Shown piece after piece: positions 1-8,904 of a stretch of 64,000 nucleotides of DNA. Source of the DNA: JALZKA01 sp963725035 (GTDB taxonomy: Bacteria > Actinomycetota > Thermoleophilia > Solirubrobacterales > 70-9); NCBI GenBank assembly GCA_963725035.1, contig CAVRWX010000010.1:256330-320329 (forward strand). Reading direction: 5' to 3'. Numbering within the stretch: the stretch's first letter is position 1; every line of letters begins with the position of its first letter. A program made the translations under genes and the position numbers. Below the pieces are notes generated by a model, which saw nothing but the letters and a program-made list of their open reading frames with translations, did not search any database and was not told the DNA's origin.

Positions 1-41
1 TGACCGACCCGACAGGCTAGCGCCGATAGCGTTGGCGATCG

Positions 42-938
42 ATGGCGCTTGGTGAGGCTGAGAAGAGCCGGATGGCACGCTCGACGGCCGAGGGCGCCTG
101 TGCGCTTCGCGCGGCCGGGACGACGCTTCGCGATCCCGAGATCCGGAACCCGGACTACATGGCGAAGGACTTCATCGCGCCCGGCCTGAAGCTGACCGCG
201 CTCGCCAAGGTGCCACTGCTGCGCCGCCTCAGCCCGCGCATCCTCGAGTCAATCCTGCCCGGCGCGCTCTGGTTCGAGCTGGCGAGGACGCGGCACATGG
301 ACGACGTGCTCCTCCGCGAGGTCGCGGACGGCGCCGGCCAGGTCGTGCTCCTGGGCGCGGGCCTCGACTCGCGGTGCTACCGCCTGCGCGACGAGCTGGG
401 CGGCGCGGCGCTCTTCGAGGTCGACCACCCCGTCACCGCGGCTGTCAAAGCCGAGCGCCTGAACGCGATCTTCGGCGAGATGCCCGGCCACGTCAACTAC
501 GTCCACGTCGACTTCAACACCCAGTCCGTCGGCGAGCGACTGGCCGCTCACGGCTTCGATCCCGCTGCCCGCTCGATCGTTCTGTGGTCGGGCGTTGCCC
601 CGTACCTCGAGCCCGAGGGCGTGGCCCAGACCCTCCGCTGGTTTGCCTCCGGCACCAGCCCGGGCAGCGCAATGTGCTTCGACTACCTGTGGCAGGAGAT
701 GCTGGACGGAGACGACTCGTTTCATGGAGCGCCCGAACTGCGAAAGCGGGTCGAGGCGGGCGGCGAGCCGTTCAAGTCCGGGATCCCGCGCGGCGGCACG
801 CAGGCGTTCGTCGAAGGCTTCGGCCTCACCTTGGAAGAGGACCTGGGCCCGGAGGACGCGCACGAACGCATCCTCCACCACGCCGGCGAGCCCTACGGCT
901 TCGGCGGCATGGCGCTCGTCAGGAACCCACCGCGCTGA
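42..938 (+). CDS. LCM-family class I SAM-dependent methyltransferase
   Basis: This 298-residue protein belongs to the leucine carboxyl methyltransferase (LCM, PF04072) family of O-methyltransferases. The SAM-binding loop reads VVLLGAGLDSRCYRL at about residues 106-120, the hallmark of the family, followed by an acidic FEVDHP strand end that would bind the ribose hydroxyls, and a SGVAPYLEPEG motif near residue 183. The N-terminus is uncertain: ATG at 42 gives the longest form, but ATG at 72 is equally possible. The substrate cannot be told from sequence; bacterial members methylate carboxyl or hydroxyl groups of unknown small molecules. A DUF1697 gene starts three bases downstream, so the two are probably cotranscribed. 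Confidence 0.85.
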   Translation: MALGEAEKSRMARSTAEGACALRAAGTTLRDPEIRNPDYMAKDFIAPGLKLTALAKVPLLRRLSPRILESILPGALWFELARTRHMDDVLLREVADGAGQVVLLGAGLDSRCYRLRDELGGAALFEVDHPVTAAVKAERLNAIFGEMPGHVNYVHVDFNTQSVGERLAAHGFDPAARSIVLWSGVAPYLEPEGVAQTLRWFASGTSPGSAMCFDYLWQEMLDGDDSFHGAPELRKRVEAGGEPFKSGIPRGGTQAFVEGFGLTLEEDLGPEDAHERILHHAGEPYGFGGMALVRNPPR

Positions 939-940
939 CC

Positions 941-1834
941 GTGGCGGCCGGCGTTCAATACCTCGCGCTCCTTCGCGGCGTCAACGTCGGTGGCAAGAAC
1001 CTCGTGAAGATGAGCGAGCTCCGCGACGCGCTCGAGGAGATGGGCCTCGCCGACGTCGAGACCTACATCAACAGCGGCAACTTCCTGTTCCGCGCGCCGC
1101 GGCAGCCGCGCGCGGAGCTGGCGAAGCAACTTGAGGCGCGGCTCAGCAAGAGGTTCGGCCTGGAGCTGAAGCTGGTTCTCCTCACCCACGCGCAGATGAA
1201 GCGCGTGGTGGATGAGGCTCCCCGTGGGTTCGGCGCGGAGACCGACCGGTGCGACGTGATCTTCCTGTTCGCTCCCCTGACGGTCAAGCGCGCGATCGCG
1301 GCGATGGAGACCAAGGAGGGCGTCGACCGCTTGTGGGCGGGCACCGGCGTCGTCTACTTCTCCCGGTTGACCGAGAAGGCCACGAGCAGCCGCATGGGCA
1401 GGGTGGTCATGAAGCCCGAGTACAAGAACATGACGATCCGAAGCTGGGGCACCACGACGAAGCTCCTCGCTCTGATGGGCTCGACGGATCCGAAGTCGCC
1501 CAGGCCGGCGAACTCAGCTCCTTCGACGGTAGCGCCTCGGCAGGCCTGGCCTGCGCGAGGCCGAGCCGCTGCGCGTCTCCGGGTGCGAGCTCCAGCGCGG
1601 CGACGGTCCGCCGCGCGGACGGCCCGCCGTTCGGCGCGCGCGCGCGGCGGCCCGGCTCGAGGCCCGCTCGACGACTCCGAGGACCTTCGGCCCGGTCGCC
1701 CTCGAGCGCCGAGCCACACGAGGTCGATCGGGGCCCTCATCCCGAGCGTGTGGATCGAGCGGCAGCGAGGGAAGAGGAGCGGCTCGATCTCCTCGGCGCG
1801 AAGGCGCATGAGGCCGAGCAGGCGCAGCCAATAA
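941..1834 (+). CDS. DUF1697 family protein with read-through C-terminal extension
   Basis: Translation from GTG at 941, just after the methyltransferase stop, gives a typical DUF1697 protein: LLRGVNVGGKN near the N-terminus, the YINSGNFLF segment and a closing TIRSWGTTTKLLALM. The family is normally about 180 residues and would end near position 1490. Here the frame stays open to 1834, and the extra ~115 residues are arginine/alanine-rich sequence lying antisense to a DUF192 gene, so the tail is probably not native. Function of the family is unknown. A lost stop codon or a base error near 1490-1510 would explain the extension. Confidence 0.75.
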   Translation: MAAGVQYLALLRGVNVGGKNLVKMSELRDALEEMGLADVETYINSGNFLFRAPRQPRAELAKQLEARLSKRFGLELKLVLLTHAQMKRVVDEAPRGFGAETDRCDVIFLFAPLTVKRAIAAMETKEGVDRLWAGTGVVYFSRLTEKATSSRMGRVVMKPEYKNMTIRSWGTTTKLLALMGSTDPKSPRPANSAPSTVAPRQAWPARGRAAARLRVRAPARRRSAARTARRSARARGGPARGPLDDSEDLRPGRPRAPSHTRSIGALIPSVWIERQRGKRSGSISSARRRMRPSRRSQ

Positions 1835-1917
1835 CCGTCTGCCACCGCGACTCGAACTGACCCGCCGGGGCACTCGAGAACTGCGATCCCTGCGCGGGCG
1901 AAGCGCCTGTGCATCAC
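1407..1917 (-). pseudogene. DUF192 family protein, two frameshifts
   Basis: The minus strand encodes the DUF192 core (CRSIHTLGMRAPIDLVWL) starting at ATG 1917. The homology then jumps frame twice: near 1690 into a segment reading KVLGVVERASSRAAARARR, and near 1610 into ALELAPGDAQRLGLAQARP, the usual end of a DUF192 domain. No single frame holds the whole domain. DUF192 proteins are small secreted or cytoplasmic proteins of unknown function. The gene converges on DUF1697 and overlaps its extension. It is either a true pseudogene or an intact gene carrying two indel errors; each break is repaired by one base. Confidence 0.7.
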
Positions 1918-1997
1918 GCCGGGTGGAGATCGGGTGCGATCGGGCGACGCTAGTCGTGTTGCTCCCCAAAATGTGAGATGGCGCGTCGAGTCTTAGA

Positions 1998-3710
1998 GTG
2001 CAAGATGTGACGAAACCCGCGCTTGTCGTGTACGACGAGGACCAAGACGCGATCCGTGACGTCGAGAGCGAGCTCGGCGACCGCTACGAGCGGCACTACG
2101 ACATCCTGTGTTCGACCTCGAGCCGCGAGACGATCGCGCGCTTGGATGAGCTCGCCGAAGCCGGAGACGAGGTCGCACTGGTCCTGGAGGGACCCGCTCC
2201 GTCGGGCGAGCTGGAGGGCGACGTCCTCGGCGCGGCGCGCCGGCTTCATCCCGAGGCGAAGCGTGGCCTCATGATCGCGTGGGGACAGTGGGGCCAGGAC
2301 GCAACGGGCGAGGCGATCTTCGACTCGATGGCTGACGGAGTCATCGACCATTTTCTGGTCCGCCCTGGAAAGCCACCCGACGAGCTCTTCCATCAGGCGA
2401 TCTCGAGCCTGCTGCTCGAATGGGCTGAGGCGCGCCGCGAGGCTCCGTACACAATCGAGATCGTCGGATCGTCCTGGTCGGGCAGGGCGTACGAGCTCAG
2501 AGCCGCCCTTCAACGGTGCGCCATCCCACACTCGTTCCATCTCGCGGACTCGCCGAGGGGCGAGCGGATCGTCGAGGCAGCCGGCGCCTCGCGCGGACTC
2601 CCGCTTGTGGCGTTCCCGGACGGGACGATCCTTGCGGATCCCTCGAGCACCGAGATGGCGCGTGCTGCCGGGTCGCCGGTGCAACTTGAGTCGATCGAGT
2701 TCGACGTCATCGTCGTCGGGGCCGGTCCCGCAGGCCTCTCGGCGGCTGTCTACGGAGCGTCCGAGGGCTTCAACACGCTCGTCGCGGACGAGGGCGGACT
2801 CGGAGGCCAGGCAACTTCGAGCTCGCTCATCCGCAACTACCTCGGATTCCCCCGGGGCATCAGCGGCCGGCGCCTCGCCCAGCAGGCGTACGACCAGGCG
2901 TGGGTCCTCGGCGCGAAGTTCGCGTTCATGCAAGGAGTCACAGGCATCGAGCGCACGGAGAGCGAACTGGTCCTGAGCCTCTCGGACGGCGGCCATGCCC
3001 GCTGCCACGCCGTCGTTCTCGCCATGGGAGCCGAGTACCGGCGCCTTGGCGTGCCCGAGCTGGAGGCCCTCAACGGCGCCGGAGTGTTCTATGGCGGGCC
3101 CGCGTCGGAGGCAGGCGGGCTGACCGGTCGCGATGTCTTCGTGCTCGGGGGCGCCAACTCTGCGGGGCAGGCAGCGCTGCACCTCGCCCAACACGCGCGG
3201 TCGGTGACGCTCGTGGTCAGAGCGGACAGCCTGGCGGCGGGCATGTCGGACTACCTGGTGCGGCAAATCGGAGTCACGCCCACCATCGAGGTCCGGCTGG
3301 GAACGGAGATCGTGGGAGGTGGCGGTGACGGCCGGCTCGAAGAGCTCGTGCTCCGCGGGAGATCCAACGGCGACGAAGAAACGGTCAAGGCCGGCGCGCT
3401 CTTCCTGATGATCGGCGCGCGCCCGAGAACGGATTGGCTGCCTCCCGAGATCCAGCGCGACGAGCAAGGCTTCCTCCTGACAGGCGCTGACCTGCCCGCA
3501 GAAGGGTCCTGGCCATTGGAACGAGAGCCGCTCCCCTTCGAGACCGGGATGCCAGGCGTCCTGGCGGCGGGGGACGTCCGCCACAGCTCGTCCAAGCGGG
3601 TCGCGTCCGCGGTCGGCGAGGGATCAGTGGCGATCCAGGCGATTCACCGCCTCTTCGACATGGACGGGCACCAGCCCCTCGGCCGCACCAAGCAACGGTC
3701 CGAGGCCTGA
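1998..3710 (+). CDS. Thioredoxin-reductase-like flavoprotein with receiver-like and glutaredoxin-like N-terminal domains, no redox cysteines
   Basis: The 570-residue protein has three parts. Residues 1-150 resemble a response-regulator receiver fold (VVYDEDQD at the start, a DHFLVRPGKP segment near the end). Residues 155-230 resemble a glutaredoxin/thioredoxin domain, but the active site reads SSWSG instead of CxxC. Residues 235-560 are a TrxR-type FAD/NADPH module with the FAD motif VVGAGPAGLSAA, the NADPH motif VLGGANSAGQAA and a closing AAGDVR. The TrxR CxxC is replaced by FYGGPAS. Similar cysteine-less reductases fused to sensor domains are known in actinobacteria. Starts at GTG 1998 or GTG 2007. 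Substrate unknown; a redox or NADPH sensor is an inference. Confidence 0.85.
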   Translation: MQDVTKPALVVYDEDQDAIRDVESELGDRYERHYDILCSTSSRETIARLDELAEAGDEVALVLEGPAPSGELEGDVLGAARRLHPEAKRGLMIAWGQWGQDATGEAIFDSMADGVIDHFLVRPGKPPDELFHQAISSLLLEWAEARREAPYTIEIVGSSWSGRAYELRAALQRCAIPHSFHLADSPRGERIVEAAGASRGLPLVAFPDGTILADPSSTEMARAAGSPVQLESIEFDVIVVGAGPAGLSAAVYGASEGFNTLVADEGGLGGQATSSSLIRNYLGFPRGISGRRLAQQAYDQAWVLGAKFAFMQGVTGIERTESELVLSLSDGGHARCHAVVLAMGAEYRRLGVPELEALNGAGVFYGGPASEAGGLTGRDVFVLGGANSAGQAALHLAQHARSVTLVVRADSLAAGMSDYLVRQIGVTPTIEVRLGTEIVGGGGDGRLEELVLRGRSNGDEETVKAGALFLMIGARPRTDWLPPEIQRDEQGFLLTGADLPAEGSWPLEREPLPFETGMPGVLAAGDVRHSSSKRVASAVGEGSVAIQAIHRLFDMDGHQPLGRTKQRSEA

Positions 3711-3719
3711 CGAGCCTCG

Positions 3720-6072
3720 CTAGGCGCGATCGCCGGCGCCCAGCGGCGCGCGGCCCAGGATCCCGCCCATCAGCTCGATCGCGCCGGCCTTGTGGAGCGG
3801 CTCGTTCAGGTTGCCGCACTTCGGGCTCTGGACGCACGACGGACACCCCGACGCGCACGGGCACTCGGAGACGAGGCGCAGCGCGTTGCCGACCAACTCA
3901 CCGAACCGCTCGAATCCGCGCTCGGCGATGCCGACGCCGCCCGGGTGGCCGTCGTAGATGAAGATGGTCGGCCGGCCGGTCTGGAAGTGGACGTTGGTCG
4001 AAAGGCCGCCGATGTCCCAGCGGTCGCACATCGCCAACAGGGGCAGCACGGCGATCTGCGAGTGCTCGGCTGCGTGGAGCGCGCCGAGCTGGACCTCGGG
4101 CGGCAGCGCCTCGGGCCCCGCGAGCTCGTCGGGCAGGACGTACCAGAGCGCCCGCGTCGAGAAGTTCTGCTCGGGCAGGTTGAGGGCGGTCAGGTCGATC
4201 ACCTCCTGGTCCTTCACGGTCTTTCGCTGATAGGCGATCACCTGCTCGGACACGGAGACCTCACCCGTGTAGAGCTCGACGCCCTTGTGGATCTCTCCCG
4301 GCTCGGCCTTGCGGCCGATCGCGTCGATGTAGACGTTCGTCTCCTTCTTCGGCTGCGTGTACCAGTCGCCGTCGAACGGCTCGACGATCGCGCGGCGCCC
4401 ATCGACATCGAGCTCGCGCACCTCGTACGAGCGGCCCATGTGGAGGTAGACGGCGCCGGGATGGATGGTCGAGAAGGCGCGCTCGGCCTCGACGGTGCCG
4501 AGCATCTCGCCCGAGGTCGAGTCGATCACGGCGACGGAGTCGAGCGACGCCGAGCGCAGCGAGATGCGCCCGGCCGCGAAGCCCTGGTCGCGCGGCACGT
4601 AGCGGCGGTCGTTCGTCTGGCGCAGCTCGCCGGCGGCGACCAGGTCGTCGGCGCGATCGCGCCAGCCCTCGCCCAGGATCGTGTCGTCGGCGCCGCCGGG
4701 CTGGCTTGCGGTGCCCCCCAGCGGCGCCTCGTGAGCCGCGGCCAGGACGTGACCGGTCTGGATGTGCGGGTTCTGGTGGTCGAGGATCGCCGCCTCGACC
4801 GCGCGGCCAAGGAACTCGTCGGGGTGGCGGCAGAAGAACTGGTCGAGCGCGTCCTCGCCCGCGACGTAGACGGCGAGCCCCTCGGTCCGCCGGCCCGCGC
4901 GCCCCCACATCTGGCGAAGGCTCGCGACCGTGCCGGGGAACGTCACGCAGATCGAGGCGTCGAGCTCGCCGATGTCGATGCCGAGCTCCAGCGCGTCCGT
5001 CGTGACCACGCCCAGCAGTTCGCCCGAGACGAGGCGGTGCTCGATCTCGCGGCGCTGCTGCGGCGTGTAGCCCGCGCGGTACGGGGCGATCCGCGCCGCC
5101 AGGTCCTCGCGCCCGCGCTCCTCGAGGCGCAGGCGGGCGAAGCGCTGGATCAGCTCGATCCCCTTGCGCGAGCGCAGGAAGCAGATGGTCCGCATCCCCT
5201 CGGTGACGAGATCGGCAAGGAGCTCCGCGCCCTCCGAGAGCGTCGAGCGCCGGCGTTGCGTGCGATCGTCGATCACGGGCGGGTTCCACATCACGATCCG
5301 GCGCCCGGCCTTCGGCGCGCCGTCGGAGGACGACGACGCTGACGGGCTCGCCGACCAGGCGCTCGGCAAGCTCGCCCGGGTTCGCGATCGTCGCCGAGGC
5401 CAGGAGGAAGCGGGGCTCGGCGCCGTAGAGGCGCGCGACCCGGCGCAGCCTCCGCAGGACGTTCGCGACGTGCGAGCCGAAGACGCCGCGGTAGGTGTGC
5501 GCCTCGTCGACGACGATCCAGCGCAGGTTGGCGATGAAGTCACCCCAGCCCTGGTGGTGGGGCAGGAGCCCCACGTTCACCATGTCCGGGTTGGTGAGGA
5601 TCAGGTTCGAGCGGCGCCGGAGCCCGGGGCGGTCCTCGCGGGGCGTGTCGCCGTCGTAGATCGCGTGGCTCAGGTAGGGAAGCTGGAAGGCCGAAAGCTT
5701 TCGCGCCTGGTCCTGGGCGAGCGCCTTGGTGGGGTAGAGGTACAGCGCACGCGACTTGGGGTCGAGCGCGAGGCTCTCCAGTACCGGCAGATTGAACGAG
5801 AGCGACTTGCCGGATGCTGTGCCGCTGGTCGAGATCACGTTGCCCTGGCCGCTCTCGCCAAGCGCCTCGTTCTGGTGCGCGTAGAGGCTCTCGATCCCGG
5901 CGCGGCGCAGGCCGTCGGCGAGGACGGGCGGCAGGTCCGAGGGGAACGGGACGTTGACCGCGCCCTCGCGCTCCTCGAACGAGGTGGCGACCAGGCGCCC
6001 GTCGTCGGCGCCATTCGCGATCACGTTCCGCCACGCCTGGTCGAGGCCCTTCCTGACCTTGATGTCATCCAC
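3720..6072 (-). CDS. mrfA: DEAD/DEAH helicase with C-terminal DUF1998 zinc domain (MrfA/YprA-like), one frameshift
   Basis: Superfamily 2 helicase of about 780 residues. The N-terminal part (GTG 6072) has the Q-like segment YAHQNEAL, Walker A STSGTASGKS, the DEAH box VVDEAH and SAT (LLASATIANP). After a frameshift near 5335 the second RecA domain follows with TTDALELGIDIGELD and QMWGRAGRR, then DUF1998 ending in the four-cysteine signature CPCASGCPSCVQSPKCG. That signature is typical of the B. subtilis MrfA (YprA) family, which acts in mitomycin C repair. The start overlaps the folP stop by 8 bases, so the two form an operon. One base restores the reading frame; the break may be a sequence error. 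Confidence 0.85.
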
Positions 6073-6907
6073 GCGCGATCGCCTCCGCCACCCGCATCGC
6101 GTCGAGCGCCTCGGGATCGTGCAGCCGCAGGATCTCGGCGCCCTGCGCCGTCGCGAGCGTGACCGCCGCCAGCGTCGCCGCGCCGCGCTCGTCGGCGTCC
6201 GGGCGAGCGTCCCACGAGCCAGCCGTGACCGCACCCAGATAGTCCTTTCGCGAGATCGCCGCCATCACAGGTCTTCCAAGCTCCTGGAGCTCCGGGATTC
6301 GCCCCACCAACTCGATCGTGTCGTCCACGCCCTTGTCGAAGTCGGGCCCGGGGTCGATCACGACCTGCTCGGCGACGACCCCAACGGCCAGCATCCGCTC
6401 GATCCGCTCGGCGAACCACGCCTTCACATGCGCGACGACGTCGTCGTAGACCGGCGGTGCGCGGTCCACGCGCGGCGGCCCCCCGATGTGCATGAGGACG
6501 TACCCGCAGCCCCGCTCGGCCACCAGTTCGTACATCTCCTCCGAGCCGCCCGAGATGTCGTTGATCGCGACGGCGCCGGCGTCAAGCGCAGCCCGCGCGA
6601 CCTCGGGCTGGAAGGTGTCGGCCATGACGGGAACGCCGGAGCGCTCCGCGAGTCCCGCGATCGCGGGAGCGAGGCTCTCGATCTCGGCGTCCGCCTCGAC
6701 CGGCGGGCCCGACCGGGCCGCGACGGCGCCCACGTCCAGCAGGTCGAATCCCGCCTCGACCAGTCGCAACCCGTCCTCGATCGCGTGCTCCGGCGTCACG
6801 CTCCGCGCGCCCGAGTAGAACGAGTCCGCGGTGACGTTCACGACCCCCGCGGCGAGCGACGGTGGAAAGCCGAGCTCGAGCCCACCGGAGAGTCGCCAAA
6901 CGGTCAT
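6065..6907 (-). CDS. folP: Dihydropteroate synthase, divergent
   Basis: 280-residue TIM-barrel of the dihydropteroate synthase family, which joins p-aminobenzoate to the pterin diphosphate in folate synthesis. Visible motifs are GVVNVTADSF near the N-terminus, MADTFQPEVA, AINDISGG, LMHIGG, DPGPDFDKG and the closing SRK. The usual D(I/V)GGESTRPG loop reads DVGAVAARSGPP, lacking the Ser-Thr-Arg that contacts sulfonamide and pABA in classical enzymes. It could therefore be a second, divergent paralogue or an enzyme with altered substrate contacts. The helicase gene overlaps its 3' end by 8 bases, and a dispersed repeat lies just upstream. Confidence 0.8.
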   Translation of the reverse strand: MTVWRLSGGLELGFPPSLAAGVVNVTADSFYSGARSVTPEHAIEDGLRLVEAGFDLLDVGAVAARSGPPVEADAEIESLAPAIAGLAERSGVPVMADTFQPEVARAALDAGAVAINDISGGSEEMYELVAERGCGYVLMHIGGPPRVDRAPPVYDDVVAHVKAWFAERIERMLAVGVVAEQVVIDPGPDFDKGVDDTIELVGRIPELQELGRPVMAAISRKDYLGAVTAGSWDARPDADERGAATLAAVTLATAQGAEILRLHDPEALDAMRVAEAIARG

Positions 6908-6923
6908 GGCCTCAACCTAGAGG

Positions 6924-6948
6924 GGTGCCAGGCACGGTGCCAGGCACC
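6924..6948. repeat. Dispersed 25-bp repeat, copy 1 (head-to-tail)
   Basis: Two 12-bp units GGTGCCAGGCAC in direct order plus a final C, in the gap between the divergent folP and HAD genes. It is identical to the copies at 15085 and, on the other strand, 17234. Confidence 0.9.
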
Positions 6949-6970
6949 TTGCCGTAGTTTCCGCGGTCCG

Positions 6971-7783
6971 ATGGCACTGCGCTGCGTCTACACCGACCTC
7001 GACGGCACCCTGCTCGGGCCGCGTGGCGGGCTCTTCCGCGATCCGGAGGGAAACTTCTCGCTCGCTCAGGCGAAGGCGCTCCAGGCGTGCGATCGCGCCG
7101 GAGTCGAGGTCGTCGTCATGTCCGGGCGCCGCGAGTCGGAGGTTGCCTCAGACACGAGGCTCATGGGCGGCACCTCCTACATCTACGAGGCCGGCTGCGG
7201 CGTCTTCATCGACGGTGAGCGGACCTTCCTCACCGGCGACTGGCAGCCGGACGAGGACTCGACGCCGTACGAGCGGATGGTCGACGCGGGGATCCCGGAC
7301 CTCTTGTTCGAGACGTATGGCCCGATGCTCGAGTGGCACCACCCGTGGGAGGTCGGCCGAAAGCTCTCCTTCCTGATGCGCGGCAAGGTCGATTCGGCCG
7401 AGGTCAACGAGCTCTTGGTCGCCGAGGGGCACCAGGACCTTCGCTTCCTCGACAACGGCGTGATCAGCTACCGGATGGAGGGAATCGAGGGCCACACCCA
7501 CGCCTACCACCTGGTGCCCGGCGGGGCCAGCAAGGCGCGCGGAGTCGAGTTCCATCTGCGAGCGCGTGGCTACGACCCCGAGAGCTGCATCGCGATCGGA
7601 GACTCGATCGAGGACCTCGAGTCGTCGGTCTCCGTCGGCCGCTTCTTCTGCGTCGCGAACGGGCCTGAAAACGACGACGCGCTTCGCGAAGCGCTGCCGC
7701 GGTTTCCCAACGTCACGGTCACGGAAGGTGCGATGGGCGAGGGCTTCTACGAGGCCGTCGTGGCGTCACTCATGGGCGCGTAG
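6971..7783 (+). CDS. HAD-superfamily hydrolase (Cof/mannosyl-3-phosphoglycerate-phosphatase-like)
   Basis: 270-residue haloacid-dehalogenase-type phosphatase. Motif I is YTDLDGTLL at residues 7-15, motif II VVVMSGRRE, and the last motif IGDSIEDLE near residue 215, with a large C2-type cap in between. The ATG at 6971 is the first plausible start. The overall layout resembles Cof-type and mannosyl-3-phosphoglycerate phosphatases, but no substrate-defining residue can be read. It diverges from folP across a repeat copy, and the DtxR-type regulator gene starts only 8 bases after its stop. Confidence 0.75.
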   Translation: MALRCVYTDLDGTLLGPRGGLFRDPEGNFSLAQAKALQACDRAGVEVVVMSGRRESEVASDTRLMGGTSYIYEAGCGVFIDGERTFLTGDWQPDEDSTPYERMVDAGIPDLLFETYGPMLEWHHPWEVGRKLSFLMRGKVDSAEVNELLVAEGHQDLRFLDNGVISYRMEGIEGHTHAYHLVPGGASKARGVEFHLRARGYDPESCIAIGDSIEDLESSVSVGRFFCVANGPENDDALREALPRFPNVTVTEGAMGEGFYEAVVASLMGA

Positions 7784-7791
7784 ACTCGAAC

Positions 7792-8508
7792 GTGATGTCC
7801 CACGATCACGCAACGGTCGCCGAGGAGGAGTACCTCCAGATCATGTTCTGGCTCGAGGAGGCGGGACTCCCGATGACGGGCGCCAACGTCGCCCGCGCGA
7901 TGCAGCTCTCGCCGCCGACCGTCCACGAGATGATCGGCCGCCTGGAGCGCGACGGGTACGTCAGCCGGGCAAAGGACAAGACGCTTTCGTTCACCGATGA
8001 CGGACGCGACCACGCGACCGCCATCGTTCGCCGCCACCGCCTGATCGAGCGCTTCCTCACCGACGTCCTGGGCATCCCCTGGGACGAGGTGCACGAGGAG
8101 GCCGAGCGGATGGAACATGCGATGTCTCCGGTGCTGGAGGAGCGCATGCTCGCAGCGATCGGCGACGCCAAGACCTGCCCGCACGGCCACCCGATCGTGG
8201 AAGGCGCTCGCGAGGAGGGCGTTCTCCTCGCCGACGTCGAGCCGGGCGCGAAGGTCACGATCCTCCGCTTCGAGAACGAGGCCGAGGAGCTCCTTCACTA
8301 CCTCAAGGGAACCGGGATCTACCCGGGGCTCGACGGCGAGCTCGAGTCGTCCGACGACGACGAGGTCGTCGTCAAGTCAGCCGAGGGCAGCCACACCGTC
8401 TCGCGGAGCGTTTCCGAGACCGTCTCAGTCCGCGCCGACCCGGCGCCCGAGCCGCGAGCTCCGCTTCCGGAGCAGCTCGTGCTCTCTTCGGACCGCTACG
8501 GCCGCTAA
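7792..8508 (+). CDS. DtxR/MntR-family metal-dependent transcriptional regulator
   Basis: 238 residues. The N-terminal winged helix includes NVARAMQLSPPTVHEMIGRL as recognition segment, followed by a dimerisation/metal-binding region (RRHRLIERFL, HEEAERMEHAMS, CPHGHPI) and a C-terminal SH3-like FeoA domain from about residue 145. Family members bind Fe(II) or Mn(II) and repress uptake genes. Starts at GTG 7792 or ATG 7795. No transporter gene is adjacent, so target genes are unknown. A nearby 8-bp palindrome at 8866-8888 is a possible operator but does not match the known IdeR box. Confidence 0.85.
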   Translation: MMSHDHATVAEEEYLQIMFWLEEAGLPMTGANVARAMQLSPPTVHEMIGRLERDGYVSRAKDKTLSFTDDGRDHATAIVRRHRLIERFLTDVLGIPWDEVHEEAERMEHAMSPVLEERMLAAIGDAKTCPHGHPIVEGAREEGVLLADVEPGAKVTILRFENEAEELLHYLKGTGIYPGLDGELESSDDDEVVVKSAEGSHTVSRSVSETVSVRADPAPEPRAPLPEQLVLSSDRYGR

Positions 8509-8525
8509 GGCCACTGGAGAAAGGT

Positions 8526-8561
8526 GGCGCGCCGGCCCCCCGCCCGAGGGACCGACGCGCC
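8526..8561. terminator. GC-rich hairpin after the DtxR-type gene
   Basis: A 10-bp imperfect inverted repeat (GGCGCGCCGG with CCGACGCGCC, one mismatch) spans the gap between two convergent genes. It lacks a clear T-run, so it is a weak candidate. Confidence 0.35.
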
Positions 8562-8578
8562 GTAGCGGGTAAGGCTTT

Positions 8579-8776
8579 CTAGAGCTCGCCAAGGATCTGA
8601 CGCAAGCGCCTGTAGAGGTACTGGTCCTGCGGGCGCATGGAGAACTCGCGGCGGCGGACGTTGGCCTCGTGCTCACGGACGGCCGCGGCCAGTGCAGAGA
8701 AGCGCCGCTCGGCGACCCTGCGGTGGGTTCCCGCATCCATCGTTCTGTTTCCTTCGATCATCGTCACTGGGGCCAT
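8579..8776 (-). CDS. Small basic hypothetical protein, 65 aa
   Basis: The start at ATG 8776 is chosen because a strong ribosome-binding site (AAGGAGGT) lies five bases upstream. The protein is helical and charged, with the segment RRVAERRFSALAAAVREHE followed by a C-terminal YLYRRLRQILGEL. It has no recognisable domain; similar short arginine-rich proteins are common in high-GC actinobacteria. It stands alone, upstream of a candidate operator at 8866-8888, and converges on the DtxR-type gene. Confidence 0.55.
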   Translation of the reverse strand: MAPVTMIEGNRTMDAGTHRRVAERRFSALAAAVREHEANVRRREFSMRPQDQYLYRRLRQILGEL

Positions 8777-8865
8777 CTGGCACCTCCTTCTCTGGTCGAG
8801 CGTCTCCCCACGCACCGTAGGCGTGTCCTCTCGCCGTCATGTGATTTGACGGTGAAGCATAGCGC

Positions 8866-8888
8866 TTCTCTACTAGTTTGGTAGAGAA
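8866..8888. promoter_or_regulatory. Perfect 8-bp inverted repeat, candidate operator
   Basis: TTCTCTAC and GTAGAGAA are separated by TAGTTTG. The site lies about 90 bases upstream of the 65-residue gene and 17 bases beyond the aminotransferase stop. It is AT-rich against its surroundings and lacks a T-run, so an operator is more likely than a terminator. The cognate regulator is unknown. Confidence 0.4.
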
Positions 8889-8904
8889 AGTGCAGAACGC
8901 CAGA

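Noticed and set aside
3792..5342. 516-codon open frame on the plus strand
   Set aside because: Antisense to the conserved helicase; no domain and shadow composition.
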